Assembly (NCBI RefSeq): GCF_965638725.1
Contig: NC_134955.1
Coordinates: 9,142,316 to 9,206,315, forward strand
Length of the DNA: 64,000 nucleotides
From: Aptenodytes patagonicus
Lineage: Eukaryota; Chordata; Aves; Sphenisciformes; Spheniscidae
Reading direction: 5' to 3'
In this document: in pieces, positions 28,301 through 42,370 of the stretch
How the letters are laid out: every line of letters begins with the position of its first letter
How positions within the stretch are numbered: position 1 is the first letter of the stretch
Made by a program: the position numbers and the translations under genes
Notes under the pieces: generated by a model
The model's input: the letters and a program-made list of their open reading frames with translations, nothing else
What the model was told of the DNA's origin: nothing
The model's database searches: none

Positions 28301-31300
28301 CAGTGCACTAGAATATGGATTTCTTTCTCTGTTTGCAGTTCTTCTTTTAATTTGGAAAGAATGACAATTTTATCTGCTTAAAGGGGAAAATACGACAGCT
28401 ACAATAAACTATTTTAACATACCCTAACTCTAGTTTTATGAATCATTTCGAAAAAAGTACTGATAGCAGATACAGAGCAAAATTCTACAGCTCCATTGGC
28501 AACACTGACTTGCGCAAACAGTAGCAACTGCCTGAACGTGAGCTAGGAGAGTCACTGGGTGCAATCCTAAAGCGGAAAGAGCCCCAGGATTTTGGATCCT
28601 TATTCTGTGCCAGATATCATCAGCTGGCTGTAGCCTTTAGTTACCGTGTGGCATTCAGTCATGCTCTAAATCCTCTTTTACAAATAGTAATTTTCTTTGT
28701 CCCTTTGGTCTGCTATACCTTGCTGATCCCCTGCCCCTGCCACAAGTGAACCTCCACGCTAACATCCATCAGGGAACACCAGCTACCCACATCAGCTACT
28801 CACTCCGTTCAGAGCCAGATCGTTCTGGTAATTGTAGACTTGACAAACAGCCTGAGGATTTAATCTTGAATCAAAGCTATTGTGCTAGTCCAAGAAAACA
28901 ATGTTTATATCAGACTCCGCAGAATACAACTTGCATGTACTGTGCAGATGGTGGACGCTTAACATGTATTTCATTTAGCAATGAGCTGCCTGTTTCTGTT
29001 GAGGGATCTAACGTACAGAGGAAATACTCTTTCCTTCTTTCTCAGCAAGCGCCAGAAAGGAACCATTTCCTCTGACGAAAGACCAGTGCATACATGCATG
29101 ACAACACATATGTAGTCTTGCAAATGAAATACAAAGAAAAAGTAGTCACCTAACTCAAGGCCAAACAAAAGAAGAAAAGACAGGAGAAGGTTTTTGGACT
29201 GGCTGGTTCTTCCGGGAACACAGCTGTGCATTCCAGCAGGCAGCAAGAATGTGGGTTTTTCCATTTATGCTGATCACAAGCATTGCTACATTCTGGGCAA
29301 AAGCATTCACCCCCATGTATATGGCTCAACTAGATACTGTTTCATAAAATAACAGTGCTTTGTATGAAAGAACGGACACTAAACAAAGATTCTTTAAAAG
29401 TCTTCTAATGACAGCCAGCATCATAGGACAGAAAAATGAAACAGGTCGCTGTTAGGAACACGCACGTCTTTTTCTGGCTGTGCGAGCCTGCATATACTGG
29501 GCATAGCTGACATGCAACTTGATCCCGTCTCAGGATCTCTTCAACTCCTACCACAGCCAGGTGTAACAGAATCTGGTAGTTTTGTCAAGTGATGGAAATT
29601 ATCACACGCAGTTGTGTTTCTTGTAGTTCTTTATATCGATTTAATATGATCAAAAATGATCAGCCAAAAAAGCCTCCTCGAGTCCTTATGTTACTGTATG
29701 TTTTCCTGTCTCTCCAAAGAGTCACAAAGGGTTGGCTTTTGTAATGCTCCCAGCTTCGGCTGAAACCTGCTTGTGCTGATGCCAGCGTGAGCAAAGGGAA
29801 GCCAGGGAACTTCTGAGGAAAACTCCCCCTGAGCTGCTACCCACTGCGATTGTTAGAGATACAACTAATCCTACAGCTAATAACTAAACTAGTGCAAAAG
29901 AGTCTTGAAACTCATTCTTACTGCCAAACAGCACAAAGTTTAAATAGCATCTCTATCTTCCTCAAGTATGCTGCATTAGAAACAGATCCTCCTGTTACCT
30001 TCTGAGACAGTATTGTAGGAAAAGAAGCCAAAAACCCAAACCAGAACTTTTGCAGTAGCCAGCTTCTAACGACATGACAAAAATGACCAGTGAGATAAGA
30101 AGATTCACAAGATGACGTGCTGTCATCCCTTCCTCTATCTGACCTTCAGAATGTGTGGTTTGCCAATTTCAAAAGTAAGTTGATCATTATGAAAACACCC
30201 AATCCACTACTTATCTCCAATGACATTCAGTACAAATCTGGCCAGCTTCATGTCTTTGCCATATTTTCTAACAACGTTCAAACGTGGAAACCGGCAGAAA
30301 TTGTGACGAATGTAGTGACAGGAGCGTCACTTATTGATATTTGCTTAAAGCTTTACCTCCACTCAGAGCAAGTACCTACCTGCTGCACCAGTAGATGGCT
30401 CCTAACGCCCTTTAGCAGGACACATTTTAAAGTTAGAGCTCTGTCACCTCTCGAAGGAAAGTGTTTCATCTTTTTTAATGTCTACAAAAGTCTTTTGGGA
30501 CTTGGTCTGGCTCTCATTAATTTCAAGGGGAGTTGGAAAAAGCACTAGAAGAGCTTAAAAAAATAACAAACAATGAGAAAGAATAAGGTATAAAAATAAA
30601 ATTTATTGCCTCCAAATTTGCCCCATTCTCTTTTTTACCTTTCAATAATGGTTACATGTGTCTTATGCACGTTTAAGCATCAGAAAAACATATAAACCAT
30701 TTTTATTGCATACAGCAAAAATTTATCTACGTATTTCAGCTTAGATCTGCAAGAATCCACTTAAATTTTAGAACTGGAGCGAGAAAACAAAGACAGTCAG
30801 TTTTATTCCCTGCACAGCAATTACTCCAGCCGTCAGCACAAGTCACTTTTACTGCTAAAGCAAAAGTGTGAAACATCAAGTGGATCCCACAAAAACAATA
30901 CAAGTTTATTTAAAAAGACCACACCTACTGTTCTGTAGTCCCTCGACACTGTTAGGCACAAGTAAGCAAATTACCAGGCAGAATTAAAAAGAATGAAAAT
31001 GCCATGCATTCAAGAGAGAAATCTAATTATTTCCTTAGCACCGAGGAGAACCAAAGTTAGCACCGAGTTTCAAAAACATTTACAGATCTTCTGCAACTCT
31101 CCCACGCTTTGCTGTACAGAGCGAAATCCCGCTGCTAGCGTAGTCAAGAGGAGTTTCGCTATCAACTTCAGTGGAAGCCAGAACTGTACCCTCTTTTTAT
31201 TATCTAAGCCCACAAGCCCAAAATTTAGCCCTTTGTGATTTGTTTTCAACAGTAAAGAGGGGTGTTCAGCCCTTGCTGTAAGGCGGCGAGTTTTTCGACT

Positions 31301-34300
31301 AACTACTGGTTATGCTAACTACTATTCAAACTGTTATCTCTCTCAGCCATGAAGGTATGCATATTTCTGGAAATGTCACACTTTACATAATTCATCAGTA
31401 TAAAAATGGTAACGCGAATTTAATCCTGACAACTCTAAAAGTCTCGTTTTCTTTAAAACAAAACACACAGATAAAATCTAAAAGCAACGTCTAAAGTGGA
31501 TGGTAAAAGGTGTTACTAAAAACTCTCTTCTGGATTCTGCTCCAGGTCACACTGATGTAAATACTGTATATTTCTACTGCTTCTCTTGGCTTCCTCAGCA
31601 TTTACACTTGAAAGGGAATAAATCCTAGAACTACAATATGAAATTTGTCTGAACAGTTTAATTAGTACTTGCTGCAAAAAAGTAAATCATGTGTGTGAAG
31701 TATAAAAATAGCAGATTATAGAAAGAAAAAAAAGCAAACCGCTAATTAAATTATATGTCATCCAAACCCAGGATAAATACTTATAGCTCATCTACCATAG
31801 AAGCCATTGTACGCGAAATGGGGTAATGTATAAACAAAGTGCTTTATCTGGGGTATGACTGGAAGCTCCAAGATTGTAACGTCCTTTAAGATAACATTCC
31901 AAACCTATCCTTTTAAGTTTTCAGCCAAGAATTTGTTTTTATAATTTCTTTGCTCTTGGCAAAAGGAAACTATACTTCAGGCTAAGTTCTCCCTCTCATT
32001 CAGTGCCGCTACCACTCCCCCATTTTTTGCCAAAGAGACGATACAAGTGTTTTGAAAACCAAAACTACAGGGAACTGGCTATAGCTGCTCTTTGTCGCTG
32101 TTTCTTTCTTTATCATATTTACCATGAGGTATCATAAGACAGCTCATGAAAACCACAAATAGTAGCATTGTTTTATCTACAACTGGATCTCGCCCTGCAG
32201 TTCTCACTCGGGTATCCCAGACACCGCTAGCTGATCCGAGAGACGCTAACACTTGTGCAGGAAAGGCCTGGCTCCTACCCTGGGGTGACAGACACAGCTG
32301 AGACCCCCTCTGCACGGACACGTAGGCTCAGGGTTTAGTGCTAGTATAGCTCTGCTGCTGCAATACCTCTTGAAAACGCAGTACTGACTTGCCCACATGA
32401 GTAACAGATTTAACTTACTTTTCTGCTCCCAGACTGTGGGCTGTTTGTCATGCAGAGCAGTCCTTGACGCAATTTTAGGAATCCTGAGGGCTTAAATCAC
32501 TACTGTCTCCCCAAACTGTCTATAGGCCACTAGGAACACCTCTAGTTCCCAGTAAACCCCCTCACTTCCAATATGCACTGTGCGATGAGGTCATGTATTG
32601 AGCATGACCATTAATAAAACCACAGAAGGGAGATTTTAGGGAGTGTCCGCTCCCTTCTCTACCAGCTGCGGGGATTTTCTAATCACTTCATACTGCCATA
32701 GCACTATACTGGGATTCAGCTGTATTTCTCAGGGGAAGAAAAAGCTGCTGCAGGGTAAATATAAAGCTAATGTTGAGCAGCTTTGAAAATCTCAGTCTAA
32801 AATAATTACAAATAACATCACTCTTAATTGCACTTTGTAAAAGGAAAAAGATGTTGCAACAATTTCCCCTTTTTTTTTCCTGATAGCCACACCTACATAT
32901 GACACTAAAGTAAATACTATATATCACTACAGAGGCTAAGTCCTCATTTCACTTTGTTGAGCAATACCAGAGTGAGGCTACATCACTGTAAAAAAGCCTT
33001 TTCTTGTTTAATTTTGCATTAATTTAAGCACTCACAGTTCACAAAATTGAATCTCTTACAGAAGTACTACAAGCTGTACAGAAATGTTCTCTAAAAAAGC
33101 AAGCAGATAATTGAGTGGTACAACAGTTTTGCAGCAAATTTTTGGCGTGGGGAGATAAGCACAGAGTATGGGTGCAAGCGTGTGTGATTGTTTGTGTAAG
33201 CCTCATGCTGTTGCTCGTAGTCTCCTGATTGATGAAGCCTAGTTCGTGCTCTGCTGAGAGTCGGCATTTGTTTTTTCAGAAAGAATTGCCGTATTTTGTC
33301 TCCTGTCTTTGGGATACTCAGGGGGAAAAACCCTTCAGCGCAGTAGGAACAATTCTTTTTTCACCTTCATCCCTGAAAACCATTCGGAATTTTCGGAGAG
33401 GAACAAAGGTCTTCCTTAAATAAAAAATCCCCCTCAAACAAGGAAAAGGAAAGGAACCTATTATCCACCCGAGACTGAGAGTTAAATAGAATTTCACCTT
33501 TATTCCCCCAACAAATGAAAGCCCAGACAAAGGGAGAGCTCGTCACAGAGTACTTACTCTAAGAGACTCTGGGGCAGCAAGGAGAAACAGAGACAGGTTC
33601 ATGACCGGCTGGATTCCTCCCCTGCTCCAGTTAATTCAGAGAAGTGTTCAAATTCGCAGACTTTGCTGAGTCTTCCACCACCAGATTTACAGCTTATGCA
33701 GATGCTGCTTTAGAGGCTGTGCTTATTATACTGTTCATGTTGCCGTCCCAGTGTAGGCATGTTTTAAACGTTCCCTTCCCCTGTCAAAAGGCTAAATTCT
33801 GGTCTCTTAGTCTCTGAATTCAAAGGCCTTTCTCTGGGCTTAAGTAATTTCACCTGGTATCAGCAGTGATATCAGGAACTCGGGAATTAAAGCACTTGCA
33901 ATTCAAAAACTTGAATCTCTTTAAAAACAGTTAACTGAATTACGATGTGCTTGTTAAATTTTACACTCCAAAATCATAATAAATCCCCGCCTTAGAAGAG
34001 CCATCCAGTCTAAGTTGGAATTTCCATGGCAAAAATCATACAAGCCTTTTCATGAGAATGTGGAAAGTTAATGCTTACGAAACAGTGATTATTGATGGCA
34101 TCTGCATAATGTGTATCCTATTAGACAATTTGGATTTAAAAATACTAAGGAAAAAAGAACTATACCGTATGTATATATCAATGAAGGAACAAAGACTGAT
34201 GTGTGCAAATAACAACAACTTCCAAGTTGAAGGACTAGAATCAATGAATGAAATGTTTTTCTTCAGGAACTAGTAATTAGCACAACCAAGGTCAGACAAT

Positions 34301-34735
34301 TTCCTGAAAATAAATATATGTCTTTTTCTGCTGTTTTCCCCCTTTGTTTTTTGACTGGTGTTTGCTAAAAACTCATAGTGCTCAGCACACAAGTGTTTGG
34401 TCTACAGCTCAGCGCTAGAGAGGCAAAGACACAGCATTCTGTGACATTCACAGAACATCCTGGGCCAATTACTTTTTTATGCTTTACAGCCATTTATAAA
34501 TGGATTTTTAAAAACAAACAAACCCGTCTCTTTATTTTGGAAGGCTGAACTAACGGCCTTGCTTTGGGTAAGTTTCCACTACGTGATCAACTATAAAATG
34601 ATAGTACAGGTTTATTGGGCAGGTGAATACAACAACAGAAAAAAATGAACAAATTAATCTGAGGAAACGTCTGCTGAGTGGCTGTTTTTATATACAGAAC
34701 ATTTCAACTCACATCCCAGTAATATTCTGGTCTTC

Positions 34736-34838
34736 ACAGAATCACAGGATGGTTGAAGTTGGAAGGGACATCTGGAGGTCATCTGGTCCAACCCCCCTGC
34801 TCAAGCAGGTTGATCTAGAGCCGGTTAGCCAGGACTGA
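34736..34838 (-). mobile_element. CR1 LINE 3'-end fragment
   Basis: The plus strand reads CACAGAATCACAGGATGG, then GTTGGAAGGGACATCTGGAG, then GGTCATCTGGTCCAACCCC. This is the reverse complement of the 3' untranslated end of chicken-repeat-1 retrotransposons. It is 5'-truncated, as usual for CR1, and carries no reverse transcriptase. It is strong evidence for an avian or close reptilian genome. Confidence 0.9.
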
Positions 34839-37800
34839 CCATCTTCCTAAATTCAGGCTGACTCACCTTTAAAGCAATTACAGCCCCCAAGAGAGATTTC
34901 TTTTTTTTTGGGGGGGGGAGGGGTGTTCATTATTAACCTCAGCATTCCCAGAAATGTGGGAATTATAGAAAGATGGCCTTTACGCTGATTTCTTTGTACC
35001 TGCTTTGTACAGCTTTTTGGAAGTACTGAGCAGCCAGCCATATCAGCAGAGCTTTCATTTCCGTCAGTGATCTCTCTCAGATTTTTCATTCTGAATTATA
35101 TCAGAATTTGGATTATTTGTTTGCCACCAAATATTATTTCATATTGGCAGCACACAGGGAGAGAAAAGCAAAAATGGATGTAGACAGATCTGAAGGGATT
35201 TCTAACTTGTTTTCAAAGTTGTATATCAACAACTTCTTACTCCAACCTGCTACTTAAAAATCTCTGAAATTCAGAGTACGCATCCTCATTGGCTAAAGGT
35301 TTAAAATATTTTTTGAAACATTAAAAAATCAGTGTGTTTATGCAAACTGTTTCTCATTAGCTGTAATTCTATCTCCTAACATCCATTATTCAACAGACAT
35401 ATGTTAGAACAACTCCTTTACTACCTCCTCAACATTTCTACAGGAGAATATAAAACTTTTTAAGCCAAGGTGTACAGGGTCAACTTAATCTTGCAAATAA
35501 TCTTTGCAGCGTACAAGAGATTCTCCAGCATCTTTATCTCTTGAGCTTAAAAGAGTTATCAAAGTTAAAAGGCAGGATTACAGTTATCAGACCAGTATTT
35601 CAGTTTTAAGAGACGGACTATTGATCAACAGGGAGAGAAAGCTGATCTGAGTAAGCAGCACATGAAAGACTTCCAGTCCAACCAATAATAAACCAAAGTC
35701 TTATTTCAGTGAAGAGGTTCTTTTGAACATTGAATCACACTGTCTGTTACATAGAAATTACATAAAAGCTATATGCAAAAAGTTGATTTTTAATTTTCTC
35801 TTCATATCACAGGAAGGATCAGAATTTATTTTAGCTACCATGATAAAACATTAACAAACTAGCCATCTCAAATACACTATTCAGGGCTTGGAAAAGGGAG
35901 TTTGAAACAAAACTAAACGGAAAGACTCAGGCGGGAATATACTAGTAAAAGGTTTACAGTATTTTCACTTGGATCCAAGTCAAAGTAATCTGTAAGTGAT
36001 AAGTCATTTGTATATGTGTGTAATTCTTTTGTATGGAAGTTAGTACTTCTCCTGATATTACATTTGTTTGCTGTTTTACTTGTTCTGTACTTACCTGTTT
36101 ATTTTGACTGTTAAATGGTTTTACCCTTCAAGCTTAGCATAACTGTTTGTATGCAACCAGAAACAGCCTAAGCCTGTGCATCCTGATGCCGTTGCCTATG
36201 CTAATATCAACCAATTCACACTTGTACAAGAGGGATGCTAATCAATTTTCGGCTTTCAAAATGCAGGGAAGAGGCGTGATCCCCTGACCTGTCACAGGTG
36301 CCCTGCCAGCACAAAACCTAGCACAGTGATAAATCAAGCACAGTAATGATTCAGAAATAAGCTACATTCAGCTCTCCAACAACACTGTCCATTTCTCTCC
36401 AAGGGAATCACCTATTGTGTATTTTCTTACAGCTCTCCTTGGAAGGATGTGTGAAGAGGGGGAAAGGAGCACAGCAGGTTTGCAAAGCAAACACGGGCGC
36501 GGAGAAGCAATTCAAATGGAAGGAACATTTTTACCCACTGGTAGGCACCAATGGCTCTACCTTGCAGCTCAGAAGACGTGAGCCCACGAATGTGCTTAGG
36601 TTAGTAGCTGCTTCTTGGGAGTCTCAAAAGCTCTGGGGAGTGGGTCTGTCATCTTTGTGGTGGAATCACAGGTTTTATGTATCACCAACAAGCACCCTTT
36701 GGCAAAACTGCACTACTGCCTCCTGGTCTGAAAAAAAACGATCAATGACAGAAGTTTCACTCTATGGTTAATGGGTATCAGTGACCTGGGCAGCTGCTTT
36801 TCCTTTTCACTGTATGTACGGAATTTTCACCATGGTAGGAAGAATATTCTGGTCTCCTGGGACTCAGACAAGATCACAACTACACCTCCTGTGGAAACTA
36901 TATGGGTTATCGCTTTGTTAGTGTCTTCTAAAGTAAAAGCTGTTTTGACGGAAAGTATCTGTTTGCAACTAATAGATTGAAAGCAACCAGAGGAAGCGTC
37001 AATTATAAGAAACTGTAACAGGGTACTTAACTAAAAAGATGCATTTTCAAATCGGTCTGACCATGTTCTGAACTCACTTGAAGAGCATAGTATTGCAGAG
37101 AAAGGATTTTGTATCATCACAGCAAGGGCTGACTGCGTTTATGTCAATTTTGAAAATCTCTCTACCGATAAACAGCTCCACTTGTTTTTAAAGTTGTGTT
37201 TACTTATGTCTCTGTGGAACTGACCCAACATTTCCTAAGTATATTTTAAGTTATTTTTGTTGTTTTTATTTCACAGGAATTTTCTTTCAGGGTACATCTT
37301 CTGTTTCCCCAGAAATAGCACTAATTGCTTGTGTAGTCCTAGCATTTTCTAGGGAGACTAAAGGGACCTGTTATCTGCCATGCCATGTTTCTGTGCCTCT
37401 GCTGGGGGTACTGGACGTGGTGTGCTACAGGCCAAATATCTTTCTAAATTAAGCTCATAATCTCTCTGTTTTAGGTAGTATTGTTTAGTAAATATTAACA
37501 TGAATAATTCATCTGCAGCGATCATGTATGGCTGCTTCTGCTGTACTCTCTACTGTTTGTAAAGAAATTCTGAAAGGCCGTCTAAACAGTTTATAGTCTG
37601 GAGCTGTGCAAGTGTTGAGGAAAACACTTCAAAATGTGCTTTAAGAGAATCTACACCCTTTATTCTTAGCCCAAATACACCAGGGTTGTGTGGGGTGTGT
37701 GCAATACATTGCATTGCCAAACATCTAATTTGAGCCTCAATCTTAACAATCCTTTGAATAACACACACAGAAGTTGATCCTTTGAAGCTAACCCAGGTAA

Positions 37801-40800
37801 GTCCTGGATGGATAAAGATCATCTATCTAAGAATAATTTGGATTTTAAAAGATGTTGAAGTCATATGTATGAATTGCTTCCTGGTTTTCAATTAAAAGAC
37901 AACTTCTTGAGATGTTTGAGGAACTTTCTAAAGGAATAGGTCAAATCCTTACACATACTGTAATAACTGCTACTGTGATTAATTCAGAAACACCACAGGC
38001 ACCATCTTGTGAACTCAGGAGTTGTCACAAGAGAAAAAAACATTGCATCCAAGAAGTAATTTTGTGTAATGTATGACTCTGCAACCTGAAGTCTCAAATA
38101 CTTCTCTTTAAACATTGTTTTATGTCATTGTCACCAGCACCACACATGAAGACATGGCTTACACTTGCAGTTTCTAATTTACGTGAATTATTCTTACATC
38201 TGTGAATAGTCCTACTGGCTTCTATATTAAGCCAAATCATAAGAAAAAGTCCCTTTAAGATAAAACCATGACTCTGAATGTAGCACTACCATTCTAGCTT
38301 TATGGCCCATGATAAACTACTTTCTCCAAGGCAATTTTTTGTCATTTGTAGATTAACCGCTACCGATTAAAATAACCTTTCTGATAATAATTCATCAAAG
38401 CCCTAACTCAGGTAGACTGTACCTTTCCTTTACACACAAAGCATGCTCATTTTTAATCCAACCAAATTCATAGGGAGGGATTGAAAATTTTACTTCTCTT
38501 TTACTTCTTTTTTTAATCTGCAGTAAACTAAACACAGATGTCTCCAAAAGCATGAGGCTGATGATGAGAAATCACAGTTTTCGTGTTTGGAGAAATCTAA
38601 ATATAAGTAGAGGCATCCTTTTCCGAACGTGCTTGCAGATTTACAGCTTTGAAATCATGTACTTTGACTTGGGTTTCCCTCTCTCCCACCCTGCACCCTG
38701 ACAAATCATCCCTGCCTTCTGTGACTGATAATCCCAGTTGGCTGCAATGACACCTACTGGATGTCAGAACTGATGAACTGCAGACCCTGCTGCTGCTGAG
38801 TTTAGCTCGCATCACTGCCAATGTAATGTTCAATACCAAAGTCCTCTCTCAGGCAGAACTCCCGCCCACTGCAACTCTCTTCCTGACTACTTGGATCTCA
38901 GTTACCCCTATGAAGCAATTTCCTGCCTCTTTCAGGCTCATTTCTCAACTCCCAGGTAACAAATTTTCAACCTGATTACGACTGGGCTAGTTTAGTCCAG
39001 GCCCTTTCAAGCAGTTGCATAATCTGAGCCGCTCTGCTGCAGCTGTTGTTGTACAAAAGTTATTTATAAACTGTAGACAAAATCCTTAGATATTTACAAA
39101 AGCTACTATGCAAAATAGCAAGATATACTGCATCACGCCATGGTTATTGTTTTCACTCGGACCTTTCTGTTTGTTCAGTCCTCACTGTGAGAAACCCACA
39201 GCTGCATTTTGGATTTGACTGGGAAAGAATTTAAAACTTTAAAATTCTGATCACAAATTTAACATAGCTAAGTTAACGTCATCATTAATTCATAAATATT
39301 GTATCTTCTGAAAATGGAAACTGACTACAAGACTAGCAACACCAGGGTGTTTTGAAATAGGCTTGGGGGAAAGGCTTGCATTACAGTTCTGTACAATCAG
39401 TCACCTTTGCTTGCCCATTTGGTATCATATAATCAGAAAAAAGGAGGAAACAGTTTCCAGAATACAGTATTTGCAAGACTATTAGCCAACCTTCTCCACT
39501 GTCGCAAGCAGACACAGCCAAATTAGGTGGAATTAAGTTGGCAATGGGGTCAAGATTAATCTAATCTTTGCTTAGATTACATTTGTTTTTACAGACATTG
39601 CACTAGGGAAAAAGGTGGGGCCCCGCGTGGTATCATGGAGGACCAGTGGAGGCCTAATGGAATTCCAGGCTCTAGACTGGAATTTTTTGGAATTACCTGA
39701 GGTCACTAGGTTTGGAAAGACTCTTGAGGCTTATGTGGTGGTCAGGGACTCCTTGGCTGAGGAAACCTTTGAAGAAAACACTGACGTGAACCTGAGCCTC
39801 TCTTGTGAATTCTTCCTTTCAATGGTAAAATAAATGAACATGGATCCAAATTAGAAATACGTTACCTAAGTTTATTAGGAGCTTAATCGTTCAGTAAAAG
39901 ACAGAGAATCTTGGATGAACTTCTCTGCAACTCCAGTTCTAGCCTTCAGCAGAGGAAATAAAAACATAACACACTAATGAAACACTAAGTTAGAGTCACC
40001 CGCCCACCAGTTGAGTAAAGTACTCCTTTTTAAAGTTCTTGAAAAAAGAAACACAGAAAATGTACCCTGGTTGGAAAAGGTATGCTCTGACCATGAATAT
40101 AAACTGTGACGCCTGCCTAGAATCCAGTGAGATTCTTACCATCTAAAAGAAGAGGAATTCAGCAGTTGGAATGATACATATAAATAACTGGTATTTATTA
40201 TAGGCCACCCGAGCATGATGTCCTGTGACAGCTAAGAAAAACAGAAAAAAATTTTCTCAGCCAAGGAAAGAAGCTAGAACTACATCCATTTACAGTCTGT
40301 GAAAACACCCCATGCAGAATACCGTCAATTGATACTTTCAGAAAGGTTAAGGCATAAGTAAATATAGAGATATATACACCACACACATCCTTATCAGTAG
40401 CACGTTACAGAGGTATTTCAACTATCTCCACATCACATCAAGCATGATAAAACAATGACATTGAGGAACCTGTCTATCACATGCTATATACACTCTGCTC
40501 GGGGAGAACAAACTCTGGACTCGACACTACCTACGATCTTTAATGTTAAATTTTTTTCAAAACCATCTGCCGTTCAGGATACTTGAAAATATTTGTAGAG
40601 TTCCTATCACATCATTTATCAAAGAGCTTTTCAACACCTAAACTCCAGAAAGGTAGCCCCAGCCCATGGCTTGACCTGAAAACTCAAAAGAACAGTGCAA
40701 AATAAACAAGCCACGACCAGACAGAGAGAAGGTATGCATGAGAGGAAGACTAGTTTTCTAACTGAATTCCTTGGCATTTTAATCAAATCCTGTGTATGAT

Positions 40801-42270
40801 AAATTAGCAACGTCAAGCTGACACCTCTGTAAATAAGCTCTTCAAAAAGCATTAGAGAGACATAAACAAGTAACGATGAATCAACTTTTTTTTGTTTGGT
40901 CTGTAATCAACACTGAACAACTAACAAACTTGAGTGCTTGGAGTGACAGAATGAGAAGCTCCAGGCTGCACCAGCCTCCTCCTTCCTCTGCATTTCTGAA
41001 AATTTTATCTGGAAAGCAAGTGATTTGGTCTGGTCACCTGCAAAGAGCCACCCCCACGGACAGTACCTGAACAGCCCCAGCAGTATGGCAGCTTGCAGCA
41101 CAATACAGTTGGTGGGTTACCTCTGCGTTCGTGCTCAGAGGCAGTTCTTCACAGCAGTAGACAATGTTTAGCCTTATCTTTAACCTTTCAAACACTACAG
41201 GACAAATTTTGTTCTCCTCTCTCTTAAGCACCCCATAAGGAACTGCCAATTTGTTTACAGCATTTGCTCTCACCATGTCCTTTGAGCGATCTGAGACCTC
41301 TCTTCAGCTTGACAAACAGCCTGAACCCAATCCTAGTTTAAGAGACCAAAGGTGAACTGAGCTCCCTAGTCACCTCCTTTTGATCTAAGGCTTTCAGCCC
41401 CTGCCTCATAACTAGTCCCCTGACTGTAAACCTCTTGCCGGTCAGAGAGGAGAATGGAAGCTGTTTCAACTGCCAGTGCTGGCCATAAGAGACAGGACCC
41501 TTCTGGAAGTGGAAAGGAACAGTTCCATTTCTCACTGGATGCAAAACTCCTTGTCTCTTTCAAGAAAATCTTCTTTCTATCTTTTTTGGCCTCAATCCAT
41601 CCCTTAGAGCTGGCCAGTCCCTAACACGGTGCTTAATATGTATGTGTTGTACAAAGAAGCCTGGAGGCATTTGGCAGTAAAAGTAGTAATCAAGCAGTTG
41701 AAATTGTCTCCATAAATACATTAAAAGCCAAGCAAGGGGATCCATCGCAAATAATATTTACTATAAACTCAGCAGAGCTGACACAAGTCAAGTGAAAACA
41801 GAAAATGAGATATGGTGACAATAGTCTCTTAAGTTTCGTTTATACCAACCCATCAATTCAGAAAAGTCTCAAGAGGCTTCTCAAACAAATGCAGACTGGA
41901 ATGTTACATCCAGTCACACCACAATAAAAGAATGATCCCGATTTGGATATCACAAAGTGGCAGTGCCTTGATTCAGAGTCACCAATCACCATACAAGTTA
42001 AGGTTCTCTTTTTTTCTGATAAAAAAACTTACTGGGGCATAGATTCGAAGTAGCCGTTGTCATTACCTAATCTGAACTCCCACATAACACAGACCATTAA
42101 ATTACACCACGCTATTCCTGAATTAGTCTCAAATATTCTGGACATCAAGCACAAAAAAGTGTTAGCACGCAGTAACTGTCTACAATGGATTCCCATTTTT
42201 GGTGAACAATAGCAAGAGTCAGTACCATAGTTTTCAGCCCAAGGAAAACTCATGGCAATTGACAAATATT
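34839..42270. other. Intergenic DNA, no gene recognised
   Basis: No coding gene was recognised. A short T9-G9 homopolymer junction lies at about 34901-34920. A possible enhancer-like patch is annotated separately at 36120-36310. A very decayed MIR-like stretch may lie around 38290-38400 but was not called. All open frames here are short (118 codons or fewer) and unsupported. Confidence 0.7.
36120..36310. promoter_or_regulatory. Motif-dense patch, candidate enhancer
   Basis: Two octamer-like ATGCTAAT sites (about 36198 and 36236), a CCAAT box (about 36210) and a perfect palindrome ACCTGT-C-ACAGGT at 36287-36299 overlap a CAGGTG E-box (36295-36300). No coding potential. Inferred from motif clustering only. 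Confidence 0.28.
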
Positions 42271-42274
42271 TGAG

Positions 42275-42370
42275 AAGGCTTTATCGTCTCTCCACCATTT
42301 TACAGATACGGAAACTGAAACTCAAAGACAGCAAAGTTAGGCACAAAGAAATTAATCTGTAACTAAAAGC
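42275..42370 (-). repeat. MIR-like SINE fragment
   Basis: The plus strand reads CACCATTTTACAGATACGGA, then AACTGAAACTCAAAGACAGC, then AAAGTTAGGCACAAAG. This is the reverse complement of the conserved MIR segment that reads TGCCTCAGTTTCCTCATCTG TAAAATGG in consensus form. It is a decayed but clear match. Confidence 0.7.

Larger units (their letters stand above)
22721..34735. other. Intergenic DNA, no gene recognised
   Basis: Twelve kilobases of AT-leaning DNA without a recognisable gene. It includes a TA/ATAT tract at 25313-25352, a 14-T run at 27013-27026 and a perfect 9-bp stem-loop at 24512-24539. The longest open frame is about 143 codons (30117-30548, plus); it has no recognisable domain and is probably chance. 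Confidence 0.7.

Noticed and set aside
30117..30548. 143-codon plus-strand open frame
   Set aside because: No domain, no splice or promoter context, and length within chance expectation.
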